A stretch of DNA of 64,000 nucleotides from Taenia hydatigena (lineage: Eukaryota; Platyhelminthes; Cestoda; Cyclophyllidea; Taeniidae), in NCBI GenBank assembly GCA_036345935.2, contig JADWOT020000004.1:14027467-14091466 (forward strand), given 5' to 3'. Below, piece after piece: positions 10,325-21,225 of this stretch. Position 1 is the stretch's first letter. The number at the start of each line of letters is the position of its first letter. The notes under the pieces were generated by a model. The model made no database searches. It was not told the origin of the DNA and saw nothing but the letters and a program-made list of their open reading frames with translations. The translations under genes and the position numbers were made by a program.

Positions 10325-13110
10325 GTTACATTTGTGCTATAACCCATGCACCTCATAATTCCAACTTCTGTTTCTTTTAGTAGTTCAAAATATGTGCCTG
10401 TTTTACCTATCTCCTAACAGTAACAAGGCGCCTTGCTTTGCGCTGTTACACCCAATAATACAGCATCTATGCTTTGATCGACTGTTAAGATTCATTGCCG
10501 TATCTCTCACTCGTGCGCAATTCGTAAATTGTTTTACTTGTGTTTGTACTTTAAATTATTGTATTTGTTACAAAACTGCTCTAGTTTGTGCTATTTGTTG
10601 CATCATCAAAACCACATCTCCGCCTTACAACTCTTTTCCAAGAATACCAATGGTACATCCTCACTAAACACTACACCACCACCACACCACTACCTACACT
10701 CGCACATCAGCAAGAAACCCGTGTCCCCTTTCCAAACGGGGACCACTTTTATTGCTAGCGTGTGCGCAGCATTGACACTGGAAGGAGGAGGAGAAGGAAT
10801 GGAGCAGTGGAGAAGGGGTAGAGAGGGAGGAGGAGGAGGAGTGGGGGAGTGGAGAAGGGGTGTTAGAGAAAGGAGGAGAAGGGCTAGAGGCGTAATGGCG
10901 TCGATGGATGAGTAGGAGTGGAGATGAATCCAATTAGCACATGCACATGAAACGCAATGGGGAGCTAGAGAGGGGGAGAGAGAGAGACGAAGCCGTTGCT
11001 TTTGCTTCTGTGGACGGGAACCAAAGCGACAGAAGTGTAGAAAGGCCATGCCACTCTTGAAGCGCATCAGTGGTTACCAACGTGCGTGTAAAATGCATTG
11101 GACCTTGATTTTGCCAGACCTGCGTAAAGGGTTGATGAAAGGGAAGGGTCGACCTCATGAATGGATATGAACAAAGTTGTGCGCTTGGTGTGAGGGCTAC
11201 ACTTGATGATTGGACATTGATGGGATGGTGCACAGATGGAAGGATCGAGGAGTGGGAGTAGATGGATGAGTGCTTTTTACTTTGTGTTATGCAAAGGTGA
11301 GGAGGAGTTGGTTAAGTGGGGATGTGACTGTCGCTGCGCCCATTGCATGTGGATTTACTGTCATGAATGAAACACAGCCACCTTGAAGTTGGAATGGGAA
11401 ATATCGCGAATGAGACACCAAGAAATCACAGAAGCTCTGTCATTTGCCGATTGGATGGTGGCAAGAGGTGAGATGGAAGGGTGAACAAAGTGATCTGCAT
11501 GGTTTAAAGATCACTACTTGTCATTGGTTGCCAAATTAGACAATCGTTTGTTAGCTAAATGCGAGACTTATCATTACCTTCCACACACTTCAAGGACGAC
11601 ATCATTATTCATTACTCTTGTCAATAACTACTGACTTACACTCTGTCATCTTCTCCTACGCTTTCGCTTTTACTAGCGAATGGGAAAATGAAATTGTGCA
11701 ATAATTGGGGGCACAATTGTATCTTGCATTTGGGGTAAAATGAATTGAAATGAGTCCTGAATCTGCTACAAAGTGGCCGAGAAGTAAGGTGTGAATCATT
11801 TAGCGATCACATGTGCCTCCTGCGGTGTGAATGAATTCTTTTTTATTTGTCACGTCAAAGCTAGGCATAAATGAAGAGGAAGAGGTTGGACACAGGACTC
11901 GAACAAAAGTCAGGCCAACTACCAGCCACACAATGAATGATGCTGTCTCCACTGACAAATTTGGCTACGTACCTTGAATCGGTTTACCCAACAGTGATAA
12001 GGATGCGTAAAATTAAGCATCCCATAAATGCGCAATGTGCGTTCTAAAAGAAAGAAACTGTGGTGTCACACATGTGTGACGCTAGTAGTTTTTGGTCTAC
12101 CTCAAGGTAAATGGATTGAGTTACACTGTGGTTAGGAGAGTTTTGTACGTAAAGAGAAACAACTCAGCAGTAGGGGTAATGAGTAGTAAAGTGATTGGCG
12201 AATGAAGTCTCTAGTAATAGATGAAATGAGAGATGAGAAGGGAGTGCACCTGCAATGGAAGTAGAAATGAAGGAATGAGTGATAGTGAGAGAGAGAGGGA
12301 GAGGGAGGGGGAGAAGAAGGGAAGGGAAGAGTGCAGTGGAGGTAGAATTAGTGCACATCAGCGAAAAGGCATTACTTGGAATGAAGGGATAAAAGGAGGA
12401 AAGAGGGAGAGAGGGAGTGTTGTTGGAGTAGTGGGGGTGGGAGGTGAGGAAGGAAGAGGTCTACTAGCAGCGTATAAGTAGTTGAGAGGAGGGAGGCAAA
12501 GTAGTAGGTCTACTGGTAAGTTGTAAATAGTAGCGCCTTAGGTGGTGGTGGTGGTGGTGGTGTTGGCTGATAGCGTATTAAGTAGTTGTGGTGATGGGTG
12601 GACGGGGGTGGTTGGGTGAGTGGGTAGAGTGAGTGCAACAGTAGTGGTAGGCGAAGGTGCATCAGTGGGATCGGGTGCGCACGTGCGTGTATGCGTGTGT
12701 GTGTGGGTGCGAGAGGAGGTGTAGAGTGCACCGTGCGAAAAAGTGCATGCGGGCATGGGTGGGCTGTGGGAGAACGACACGACGAAGAAGGAGGAGAAGG
12801 AGAGGGAATTGGAGGGGATATTGGGGGTTATACTAGGAGGCAGTGAGTAAAAAAGAGGAGGAAAAGGGCATAAGAAGAGGGGGAAATAGGGGGTGAATGA
12901 GAAGGAAATTGGAAAGCAGCGTGAGGAAAGAGTGGAAGAAGGTGTGGGTGAGGTTGAATGAGCCAGTGGGAGGAAGGAGAGGCGTGCATTGGAAAGCGTA
13001 CATTGGAACTGGGCTTGGGTGAAGAAGGTGGGCGAAAGGTGAGGTGGTAGTTGTGGAGGCGGCGAGAGAGTAGGTGTATCTGTGTGCGTGTGTATGCATG
13101 CATGTATGTA
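10325..13110. other. Purine-rich region, no supported gene
   Basis: The plus strand contains long G/A-rich tracts at about 10,780-10,920, 10,960-11,000, 12,270-12,500 and 12,780-13,060, with a GGT run at 12,541-12,560. ORFs here (such as 10,690-11,067 and 12,833-13,285 on the minus strand) are Ser/Pro/His/Thr-rich translations of these tracts. I do not regard them as genes. Confidence 0.5.
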
Positions 13111-13380
13111 TTGTCGTAGGCAGCGGCAGCGGTGGCGGCAGCTTTAACCCCTGGCGGGGATGACGGGAAGGGTTCGCCAACTCGCTCGCTCGCTTACTCT
13201 GTGGCTGTGGTGACCATGGGTGGCGGGTTCTCCCAGTTGGCCTGCAACGCCGGGGCCAGCCAGTAGCGTCGTCCGTTTGCGCCAAGAAGCCCCTCGGGTG
13301 ACCTTGACGCTGGCCAATGGGAGGTCCCCACAGATGCCAGCCTTCTACGCCGACCTGGTCGTGGTCACCAGCCTAGCGCC
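13110..13380. other. GC-rich pocket
   Basis: About 270 bp of strongly GC-rich sequence starts with a GGC/AGC-rich run. It ends abruptly where the AT-rich block begins. Open frames cross it on both strands (13,220-13,414 plus; 12,833-13,285 minus) but show no recognisable domain. It could be a CpG-rich fragment of another element. Confidence 0.45.
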
Positions 13381-14040
13381 AACTAATGACAAATCAAAAA
13401 TAATAAAACAATGAATAAATAATAGACAATAAAAAGTGGCTTAAAAAAATAAAGAACAATAGCAATGGGAGAGTAACTAAAGATGAGGAAATGAATTATT
13501 AAAAAAATAGGTAAATACTATCATCAATTATTAGTACAATATAATAATAGTAACGTTAAAATAAATAAAGATGTAAAGAAAAAGATTAAATATGTAAAAC
13601 AAGAATTTGGAAAATTGATTTCCGGGGCTATTTGATGCTAAATAACAATAAATTAACGGCGACAAATAATACATAATTAATAAATAACAATAAATCATCA
13701 ATAGGCAAGCGGAATTAGAATCATGATAGACTAGTGGAAACGCCAATAAACAATGACAACATACTAATAGATCAATAAGTAGTAATCAGTAGTATATAAC
13801 GAATAAATGCGTGATAAATAATAAATAAATGACAAACAAAATATTAAATACTGAATGTAAATGAGCAATTAATTAATAATTGTTACATTACAAATTACCA
13901 ACAATAAGATGATTATATATAATAATGAATAATGTTCAAAAGGAAGTAATGAATAGTTAATAAATAAAAAGGGCCCAGCCATTTCAAAATAAACAAGGCT
14001 CAGATAAATAAACAAATAAACAATTGCATAATCGAAAAAA
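13380..14040. repeat. AT-rich low-complexity block
   Basis: About 660 bp is dominated by degenerate AATAAATAA/TAATAATA-type words with almost no GC-rich interruption, except for a short patch near 13,620 and 13,970. It looks like an old, diverged AT-rich simple repeat. The 71-codon minus-strand ORF at 13,531-13,746 (Ile/Tyr/Phe-rich) is a by-product. Confidence 0.65.
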
Positions 14041-14059
14041 GATAAGTGAACAGAAACAG

Positions 14060-14520
14060 GTGGTCAACAAATCGACGTTGACATCCAGGCCCGTCTGATG
14101 ACGTCATTCAACCTTGAAGTCGACGTTCACCAATATCCGGGGCCTAGTAAGGGCATTATTCGGCCTTAAAGTCGATGATAATCGATACACAGCCAGTCTA
14201 ATGACGTCAAATGGCCCCATAGTCGACTTTAATCGATATCCATCCCCGAATCTTCCACGACGTGATCTTCAAGTCGGCCGTAATCGATATTCAAGCCTGT
14301 CTAATAACAGCAATCTATCTTGAAGTCGATGTTCATCAATATTCAAGGCTAATTTACGATGTCATTTGACCCTAAAGTCGACGGTAATCGGTATCTAAGC
14401 CTGAATGTCCAATCACGTTAACTTCAAGTCAGTGTTAATCGACATCCAGGGCCGTCTGATGACGTCATTTTAAATTACAGCAGACACTGGTCGATATGAT
14501 GGCCCTTTCCAGATTACAAA
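14060..14520 (+). repeat. Tandem array of ~52-bp monomers
   Basis: About eight diverged units repeat every ~52 bp. Each has a block like TGACGTCATT, then CTTGAAGTCGACG, then TAATCGATATCC, then a GCCTGTCTA-like tail. The TGACGTCA-type blocks fall near 14,099, 14,202, 14,358 and 14,460, with degenerate versions between, and the overall spacing fits about 51.6 bp per unit. Units are only moderately similar, so the array is old. No gene overlaps it credibly. Confidence 0.8.
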
Positions 14521-14910
14521 CCGCAGTTTGCATGCGAAATGATCAATAACTCTACCCTTAATTTCATGCGACGTCATTTCCGTGCCCCGAATATCGACTT
14601 AGCCCCTACTTCAAGTACACCAAGTGCACCCTCGTGTGGAATGATCGATAATCGCCACCTCCAAGGTCATCTGACGTTATTTCCATGGCCTCAATATTTA
14701 CTTCTCCCCCCTTCAAGGTCATTGGGGATATATCTGCTATGATCGATAAATGCCAATTTATAGGTCACCTGACGTCATTCCTTGGCCTCTATACGATTTT
14801 CCCCTCCTCCAAGGACACTGGGTGCACTCTTCGTGTGAAATGATCGAGAATTGCCACCTTCAAGGTCATCTGACGTAATTTCCGTGGCCTGAATATCGAA
14901 TAGCATTGCG
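14520..14910 (+). repeat. Tandem array of ~101-bp units (dimeric form)
   Basis: ACGT cores at 14,571, 14,674, 14,772 and 14,873 are spaced 103, 98 and 101 bp apart. Each unit reads through GACGTCATTTCC, GTGGCCTGAATATCGA, a CTCCCC/CTTCAAG segment, a CTCGTGTGAAATGATCGATAA segment and CCACCTTCAAGGTCATCTG. The period is about twice that of the adjoining array and shares its TGACGTCA and ATCGAT words. It therefore looks like a higher-order (dimer) version of the same satellite. Confidence 0.8.
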
Positions 14911-14936
14911 TCAACTTGCATTAACCAAGTCACAAG

Positions 14937-14962
14937 GAGGAGGTTGAGGAGGAGGAGGAGGA
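14937..14962 (+). repeat. GGA microsatellite
   Basis: A short, nearly pure (GGA)n run lies just right of the tandem array. Its only interest is that it marks the junction into the repeat-rich gene-like region. Confidence 0.7.
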
Positions 14963-15082
14963 CAGGGGAAGCAATTTTTTGCTCCGCAACACATTGGAAC
15001 ACGTGGTGATGGCATGCAATGCAATGCACGCCTACTTCGTGGATGGTGGGAGGAGTAAGTGTAAAACAGCGGCAAAACAGCG

Positions 15083-15110
15083 CCTTCTTCTTCTTCTTCT
15101 TCTTCTTCTC
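15083..15110 (+). repeat. CTT microsatellite
   Basis: A nearly pure (CTT)n run of about 28 bp, read as poly-Leu or poly-Glu in short ORFs. Those ORFs are not credible genes. Confidence 0.7.
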
Positions 15111-16276
15111 CTGTCCTCAAAGCCACTCACCTCGTCCACACGAAGAGTTGCTAGTATTTGTGCTGCGCCATTGAGTCGTGCGGCTTCTCGAGGCACCACC
15201 TCACTGTCACATCAACGCGCACTGCCCTGTCCACGCCTGTCCGACTTTAGCAAGACATTAGCATGATGAGATGAAGTGAACAAAAAGTAAAGATACAAAT
15301 CGACATTGAGTTTTGTGTGTATGTGTGTCCTTTTCCATTCCACGAGCAGCAGGGCTACTCACTGGGCTAATGTGGCCAACATTTTGCAACAAACGCAGGG
15401 AAGCACTCGTGGATTTACAGCATGAGTGATTGAGTGAGTGAGTGAGCGAGTGAAGCAAAGGCAGACCACACAAGTGCCATGGTTACTCGCATTGTGACTT
15501 TGGCTTGAGAAAGGCAGAAATGCTTTGCCACCTGATGAGGTGAATGTCTACTGCTATTACTACTACTACTGCGAAGTACCAAGTGGACAACGGTGTGGAT
15601 GATGCCATTGTCGTTGCAAACAATCACTGTGACGCGAGAACTGTGTTGTGTCTCACCACCTCCCACCTTCGCATTATTTGTCGGTGGACAAGGCATTATG
15701 TGACAAACGTGTTGATGGCGTGACTGCCGAAGGGGTAGACGACCACGACCACGACCACGACTACGTGACAACCAATGCGCGAACACGTCAAAGAGGTCAG
15801 CCAAATGACTGTTCTCGCCCTCGCTCTCTCCCTCCCTCCCTACCTCCATTCCTCCCTCTAACGGAAGCTATATCAACCTCGACGTCTGCGTCACGCAGTC
15901 ATTCTACGCTTCCGACCTTCCCGACAATGCTGCGTTTCGGTTATCTCTACTCCCTTCACTTACCGACATTCATTCCACACCATCTTCACGTATCCTCATT
16001 TTATTTCAATACCCCTCACCTGCAATTTTCTCATGCCACTAACCAAGATGCACTTTCGTTGACATTTAGGCCGAGGATGATGCTTCACATCGCAAAATCA
16101 CCCAACTGCCACCCAGATTGGCACCACAAATATGCAACTTCCAGAATGTTCCCAATTTCATGAACGTGTGCAAGGCAATCCCGCATTGGAGGTGGATACT
16201 CCGAAGTCGTCGTTAGCGTGAGGCACTCAATCGCTACATCAGTGGATGGAAGTGGCTCGACAAGAATCTGTGCAAA

Positions 16277-17099
16277 ATGCTCTTTCCACGACCCTCGTCA
16301 GACACGTATGGAGACGCAGTTGCGGCAGTGCAGTATCACATGGAGGAGGTGGATTCACTCCAACCATTCCTTTCCCAACGTGGTCACTACATTATCAAGC
16401 CGACAGTACATTGCTGTCTGCTGCCTATTGTGGACAATGTGTACACAGTCCTCGTCACAGATGAGAGAGTATTTTGGGATTCTCCCCGCATCTTTGAATT
16501 TGATTGCACTCTGGACACTGACAGATTTTAGAAGGAAGCCCCTTCGTTATGGACCATAACTCTAGACTAAATGGTTCCTTTGTTAAATATTATCCGGCAG
16601 GGGGCAACTTCATGCATGAAGCGCGCATTTTACAAGAGGATTTCAATGACCACCTCCGCCATCATGATTGTTTTATCTACATACTGGAGAGGGATTTTGA
16701 CTTGATGGACAACCTCATTAGCTTTCTTGACATTATGGAACAGCATCAGATACTAGTCATTGTAGTTTTGACAGACAACGTGTATGACGCGGAAGAAAAC
16801 ATGGAGGTGCTCTCCGCTTTCGTGGACGGTTTGGAGTAATTTGAGAACAGTCCACTGTCCACCACGAGTGTGAAGTGGCGTCTACGGTGCTGCAAGTGCT
16901 TCGGATCGACTACTGCAACACAATGGAGTTGTTGGAGTTTGCGTGCTACGATTCGAGTTTGAGGAGGAGTGCTGACAGTGCCACGTCGTCATCTACGTGG
17001 GAGCCACCAGACAGAGTAGATGAATTGCTCGTGCATCGTAAACCACCATCACCAACATCTCCACCACCACCACCACCGCCACAACCACATATCGAATAG
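16277..17099 (+). pseudogene. Frameshifted coding relic, family unknown
   Basis: Three consecutive plus-strand frames read like one ordinary globular protein broken by indels. Part 1 (16,277-16,531) ends in DCTLDTDRF. Losing one T in the TTTTA run near 16,528 would explain the move to part 2 (open from 16,522; ATG at 16,549; stop at 16,837-16,839). Part 2 includes FIYILERDFDLMDNL and ILVIVVLTDNVYD, an alternation reminiscent of a Rossmann or P-loop fold. Part 3 (about 16,840-17,099) reads VLQVLRIDYCNTMELLEFA and ends in a Pro run. I do not recognise the family. Sequencing indels are an alternative to pseudogenisation. Confidence 0.5.
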
Positions 17100-17679
17100 G
17101 CTGATTCGGATGGTTGAATGGAGGAATAAAGAAAGAGTCTTGTGAGACGAGTGGAGAGAGGATGTAATGATGGAGTGTACTTTCCTACTGCATGGCAGAG
17201 TGTGGCAGTGCAGGTTGGTTTGCGATGCAGAATGTTTGGGAGAGCAGGAGGGTGAAGTGTTGGGAGTGGAAGAGAGCGGCGTGTGATTGAGCAGGGACTG
17301 TAGTCTCAGCGGCTGACGTGGTTATGGGTGATGGAATGCGAATAGGAGATGCGATGTGAAAAGACAGTGATGGTGGCCCTGTGACGGGACGAAGTGACTG
17401 GTACGTGTAGGTGGGTGGATGGATGAATGACTGCGTTAGGGAATGCAGGAAAATAGCTGAATGCACTGAGGCATACGCAGATGTTGTGAGGGAGACGCAG
17501 TCCATGTACACAAAATCACAACGTGTAGATTTATACGAGTTTGGTAATGCTGGTGTTGTTGGCCTTAAAGCGCGAGACGTGAGCGTGGGCTGGCCTGCGA
17601 GATCATCCCTGTGGAAGTGGGTAGGTGGGTGGGTAAGTGGGTGGGTGGGGAGGAGGACGGCGTGACCATACCTCACACG

Positions 17680-17700
17680 TGCGTGTGTGTGTGTGTGTGC
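17680..17700 (+). repeat. GT microsatellite
   Basis: A short (GT)n run interrupted by C. It lies inside a 288-codon minus-strand ORF (17,185-18,051) that is rich in Ser, Thr, His and Pro and is not regarded as a gene. Confidence 0.6.
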
Positions 17701-18752
17701 GTTTGTGTCATTTGACCTCGTTAAGCTTGTGCGATGCGTGAGTTGTACGAAGACCGACTGCATTGAGGTAGACGTGATAGTGCGTCGAATGGATAGAATG
17801 AGGCGAAGAAGAGGTGAGCGATAAATGGAGGCCAAGGAGGATAAGCAAAAGAGGGTGATGAATTTGGCCGAGTAATTTATGTGAACCAACTTGAATCTTC
17901 CACATGCTGAGCTAAAAGATGACATTATTGTGTCTCTCGTGTTGCCCATCGACACTGTTTGCATGACAGCGACTCGAAATTGAACTGTCCAGGTGAGAAC
18001 GGAATCAGAGTGTTTACAATTGCCAGCAAGCATTGCAGTGCACACGAGCACATGGTCGAAGTTGAGGGCAATGCAGCACTAGCAGTCTCTGTTGCTTCAC
18101 AGGTTATTAATAAACTCTACAGTACTCGATGGAGGCGTGGTGTCTCCAACCCACTTCTAAACAACCAACATACCCTGCATAGTCGGAGGAAAGGAAGGGA
18201 GTAGGGAGGGAAGGAAGGCGCCTCTACTGGATTCAACAGCAGCAATAGTTTGGTAGTACCAATAATAGCAGCAATAATAATAATGGAAGTGTTCGTATTG
18301 CTACTAGGAACAGCAGCGGCAGCAGCAACAGTAGCATTGGCGGCAATAGTACAATTGTGCTCCCTACCCACTGCAAATCCTTTCGTTCAATGACTGCTTG
18401 AAAAAGCCATTGCTCAATTAATCAATTTGAAAAGACTTTAGTTCACTTATGGGGAGTATGTTACTCCCCACAGGGCGAATAATAATGTCCCTCATAAAGG
18501 GAACCACAGTGCTGACAATGAGAGGCCTCACGTATTGGCACGATCATGTGAACTGGGTGCAAAACCTTATGGCTGATATGGAGGCTCATCAAAAGGACAG
18601 CTCTGCCAATAAGGCAATAACTCAAAGTGGAAGATACTCCTTAAATGCATCATTTTAAGTCCAACAAAAACTATTTTCACCATTTTCACACGCGACCTTA
18701 CGACTACCAACCACCGTCGCGCATGTGTGACACATCATAACACTTCTTTCTC

Positions 18753-18858
18753 CCTTCCTTCCTTCCTTCCTTCCTTCCTTCCTTCCTTCCTTCCTTCCTT
18801 CCTTCCTTCCTTCCTTCCTTCCTTCCTTCCTTCCTTCCTTCCTTCCTTCCTTCCTTCC
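18753..18858 (+). repeat. Pure TTCC tetranucleotide array, 106 bp
   Basis: About 26 perfect copies of TTCC run without interruption, flanked by imperfect C/T-rich sequence on both sides. On the minus strand it reads as Lys-Glu-Gly-Arg repeats in all three frames, which creates spurious ORFs of 72-102 codons. A pure polypurine/polypyrimidine tract of this length is highly mutable and can form triplex DNA. Confidence 0.97.
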
Positions 18859-19457
18859 GTCCCCCCTTTCCCTTTCCTTCCCTTCTTTGCAAAGCAAGCC
18901 TGCTGTCCCACTGGTGCGGCATGCGTTGGTTCTTTTCTTACCACCACCATCGAAAATGCACATACTGGATGTGCTGCATAAATGCCTTCAACACTCACAC
19001 CCATCTTTCCGTCACACGCAGCAACAGAAACCCACTACTCAAGTCATTCAAGTAACACTTTTATTCCACTCGCATTTCTAGCTCACTGGCATTGTGAGGC
19101 GACAGTACAGTCGCATCGTTGTGGGTGGTTGCCATCACTTTCACAAGCACATTCAACGCACCTACAACTCACCTACGCCACAAAGCAGCACATCGTTCCA
19201 GTCGTGCCAGTAATAATTATCCTCCTTAGCCGCCAACCTGCACCACAATCCAGCGTGATGGCAGTGTAGTCACCCCACAGAAAGCGCTGCTGACTTTTAA
19301 ATGGTGAGGCTATCGATTGAATCCATTCATCGTGTCACACACTCAAACATACCGCCACGATACTGTTTGCAAATCGGTTGTATGCAGAAATGCTCTTTAT
19401 CTTGGTCTACATTTCGCTTTGGTTATTCCGTTTTCGATTTCTTTTTCTCGCGTGGAC

Positions 19458-19491
19458 CCTCGTGGACATGGCGCAAGCAGTGTCCACGAGG
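19458..19491 (+). other. Perfect 11-bp stem with 12-nt loop
   Basis: CCTCGTGGACA (19,458-19,468) is the exact reverse complement of TGTCCACGAGG (19,481-19,491), separated by 12 nt. A partial repeat of the left arm (CGTGGAC at 19,451) precedes it. It lies about 50 bp upstream of the duplicated coding segment at 19,545. It could be a transcript hairpin or chance. Confidence 0.5.
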
Positions 19492-19544
19492 AGAGGTAGG
19501 TGCTCGCCTTCACACACACTTCTACTAACCTCACTGTCATGCAG

Positions 19545-20289
19545 GTCGCCAAAGACGCCAACAGGCTGTCTCTCACAAAGCACTTCAGACAGATGTTCAT
19601 GTGGAAGAAGAGCGGGTGGAGCAAGTGGAGCAGATAGAGCAAGTAGAGGAGACGGAGAACTGGACTGGCGCATCTGATGCGAAGCTGGTGAGATTCCAAC
19701 TGATGCTGCAATTCTTTGCCTCGCCTCCAAGTCATTCGTTGCGCAGGCGGCAGCGGTGGTCGGCAGAAACGGAAGGAGATATTGGCGCAGCAGACACGAC
19801 CTACGGTGTTACCGATCTTCCGGATGAGTACGAATGGAGGGAAGAAGGAGGGGGAGGTGGTGGTGTGGATTGCGCAAAGGGCCTTTGCGCTGAAAGGAGG
19901 AGGAGGGGGATGAGAAGACGGATGGAGACAAAGGCCGTTCGAAGAGGAAAGAGGACGGGCAGAAGGACGAGGAGGTGCGGGTGGAGCGGGAGGAGCGTGA
20001 GCGGGAGCAGGCGCAGGTGCGGGATGGGCAGCGCGAGGAGAAGCATGGGGAGGACGGGAGAATGGAGAAGGAGGTGAAGAAGGAGAAGGCGCACAATGTC
20101 ATCATGGAGAGCGGTCACCACGTACATGGCAAAGCAAAGAAGACGCGCAGCGGCAGGTGGCGTCGGCTCTTCACCAACGCAATCGGTGGACTCGCGTGGC
20201 ACCAACAACACAAGGGACCACCTCACCAACACCCACACCGACACCGACACCGTCACCGACACCGGTTTACAGACTCCATGATGCATTGA
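19545..20289 (+). pseudogene. Duplicated charged-protein gene, plus-strand copy
   Basis: A segment beginning right after an acceptor-like TCACTGTCATGCAG reads VAKDANRLSLTKHFRQMFMW and stops at 19,635. The same frame resumes at about 19,761 with RQKRKE, then QQTRPT and FRMSTNGGKK. Both parts match, in order and frame, the minus-strand copy at 20,850-21,132, so an intron between them is likely. After a GGA run at about 19,896-19,912, a one-base frame change leads to a very charged stretch rich in Glu/Arg/Lys (KRKEDGQKDEEVRVEREERE), open to 20,289. The sequence suggests a basic, coiled or disordered nuclear-type protein, but the family is not recognised. The frame change suggests decay or an unseen splice. 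Confidence 0.5.
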
Positions 20290-20386
20290 TGATGGAGCAA
20301 AGTGTGCTTCTTGCCTACCACCAATTCACACCAAGTCAAGTTGGTGAGAGCATTGTCCTTCCTGTTAATGCGGCATCAGCACTATG

Positions 20387-20412
20387 AGCAGCAGCAGCAG
20401 CAGCAGCAGCAG
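20387..20412 (+). repeat. AGC (CAG) microsatellite
   Basis: About eight pure copies of the CAG/AGC triplet. In one plus-strand frame it reads as a Gln run within an otherwise unsupported ORF (20,302-20,958). Confidence 0.8.
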
Positions 20413-20576
20413 GAGGTAGATGACGATGATGACCTCTACCCATGCCAAGAGCGAAGGACTTCCGTTCGTTCGTCCATCCGTCCGTCTCTCTTATTTTCCT
20501 ATTTTTTTCTCCCCTTTTTCATTAAGTGTTCGGTTGAGATGTCCTGGTGCCAACAATGTCTCGCCCATGTCCACCG

Positions 20577-21225
20577 TCAGAGTCGACAATTGTGTCCCTG
20601 CTGCCATCGCCGATGCCGTTGTTCACTGCCATGCGTGATGTCTCCTCGTTCTTCACTTCTTTTTCCGTTCCCATGCCTCACCTCTCTCTTTCTCTCTCTC
20701 TCCCTCCCTCCCTCCCTCACTCCCTGCCTCCCTTCCCTCTCTCTGTTTCCCTCCCTCCTTCCCTCCCTCCTTCCTTTCTCCCTTCTGCTTCGTCTTCCTC
20801 GAGTAGCCACTTGTCTTCCACCGTCGCCCTTCCTTCTTTCGTATCCACATCTCACCCCTCCGCTTCCTCCCATTCGCATTCATCCGCACCTTCGGCTGTG
20901 CCGTAGACGACTGCTGCTGATGCGTCGGCTCCTTACATTTCGCCACCGTCAGCGATGACTTGCAGTATCCGTTGCAATCCACCAAACTTCACATCAGATG
21001 CGACTGCTTGCGAGTTTGCCCTCCGCCCACACTGCCCACCCTGCCTATTCTATCCCACTTCCTCTGCTTCCACATGAACATTCGACGTCTGGGGTGCTTT
21101 GTGTCAGACAGCTTCTTCGCTTCTTTGGCAACCCACATACCACCTTTCTTATTTTTGTTCTTCTTCTTGTTTGTTCCAATACATCTCTTTTGTTCATTAG
21201 ACGAACGCCTTATCTCACTTATCAC
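20577..21225 (-). pseudogene. Duplicated charged-protein gene, minus-strand copy
   Basis: On the minus strand, VAKEAKKLSDTKHPRRRMFM (from 21,132 downward) aligns with the plus-strand segment at 19,545. KCKE, HQQQSST and VRMNANGRKRRGE (from about 20,946 to 20,850) align with that copy's second segment. Both segments are in one frame, separated by a TGA at 20,989, as in the other copy. Past 20,850 the frame continues as a Lys/Arg/Glu/Gly-rich tail generated by pyrimidine-rich microsatellite DNA. Conservative changes (Asp/Glu, Asn/Lys) at third codon positions argue that this strand was coding. The two copies converge tail to tail. Confidence 0.5.

Noticed and set aside
11880..11960. tRNA-derived SINE suspected from GTTCGAGTCC on the minus strand
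   Set aside because: The A-box-like sequence is too close to it (about 17 nt) and no second copy was seen in the window.
12538..13285. Overlapping minus-strand Pro/Ser/His-rich ORFs
   Set aside because: They result from purine-rich top-strand DNA and have no splice or domain support.
14090..14110. Hammerhead ribozyme core suspected from CTGATGA in the satellite
   Set aside because: The required GAAA box and the three helices do not follow in any unit.
14060..14910. CRISPR-like regular spacing
   Set aside because: Units are contiguous diverged tandem repeats with no unique spacers, in a eukaryotic context.
17185..18051. 288-codon minus-strand ORF, one of the longest in the window
   Set aside because: It is rich in Ser, Thr, His and Pro, crosses a GT microsatellite and has no domain-like region. 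The composition follows the surrounding repeat-rich DNA.
18655..19004. Lys-Glu-Gly-Arg repeat proteins on the minus strand
   Set aside because: They are translations of the TTCC array in all three frames, so they are not evidence of a gene.
21000..21132. HMG-box-like ending in VAKEAKKLSDTKHPRRRMFM
   Set aside because: The pattern of a helix followed by HP and basic residues recalls HMG boxes. The first two helices are not found upstream in either copy, so no HMG call is made.
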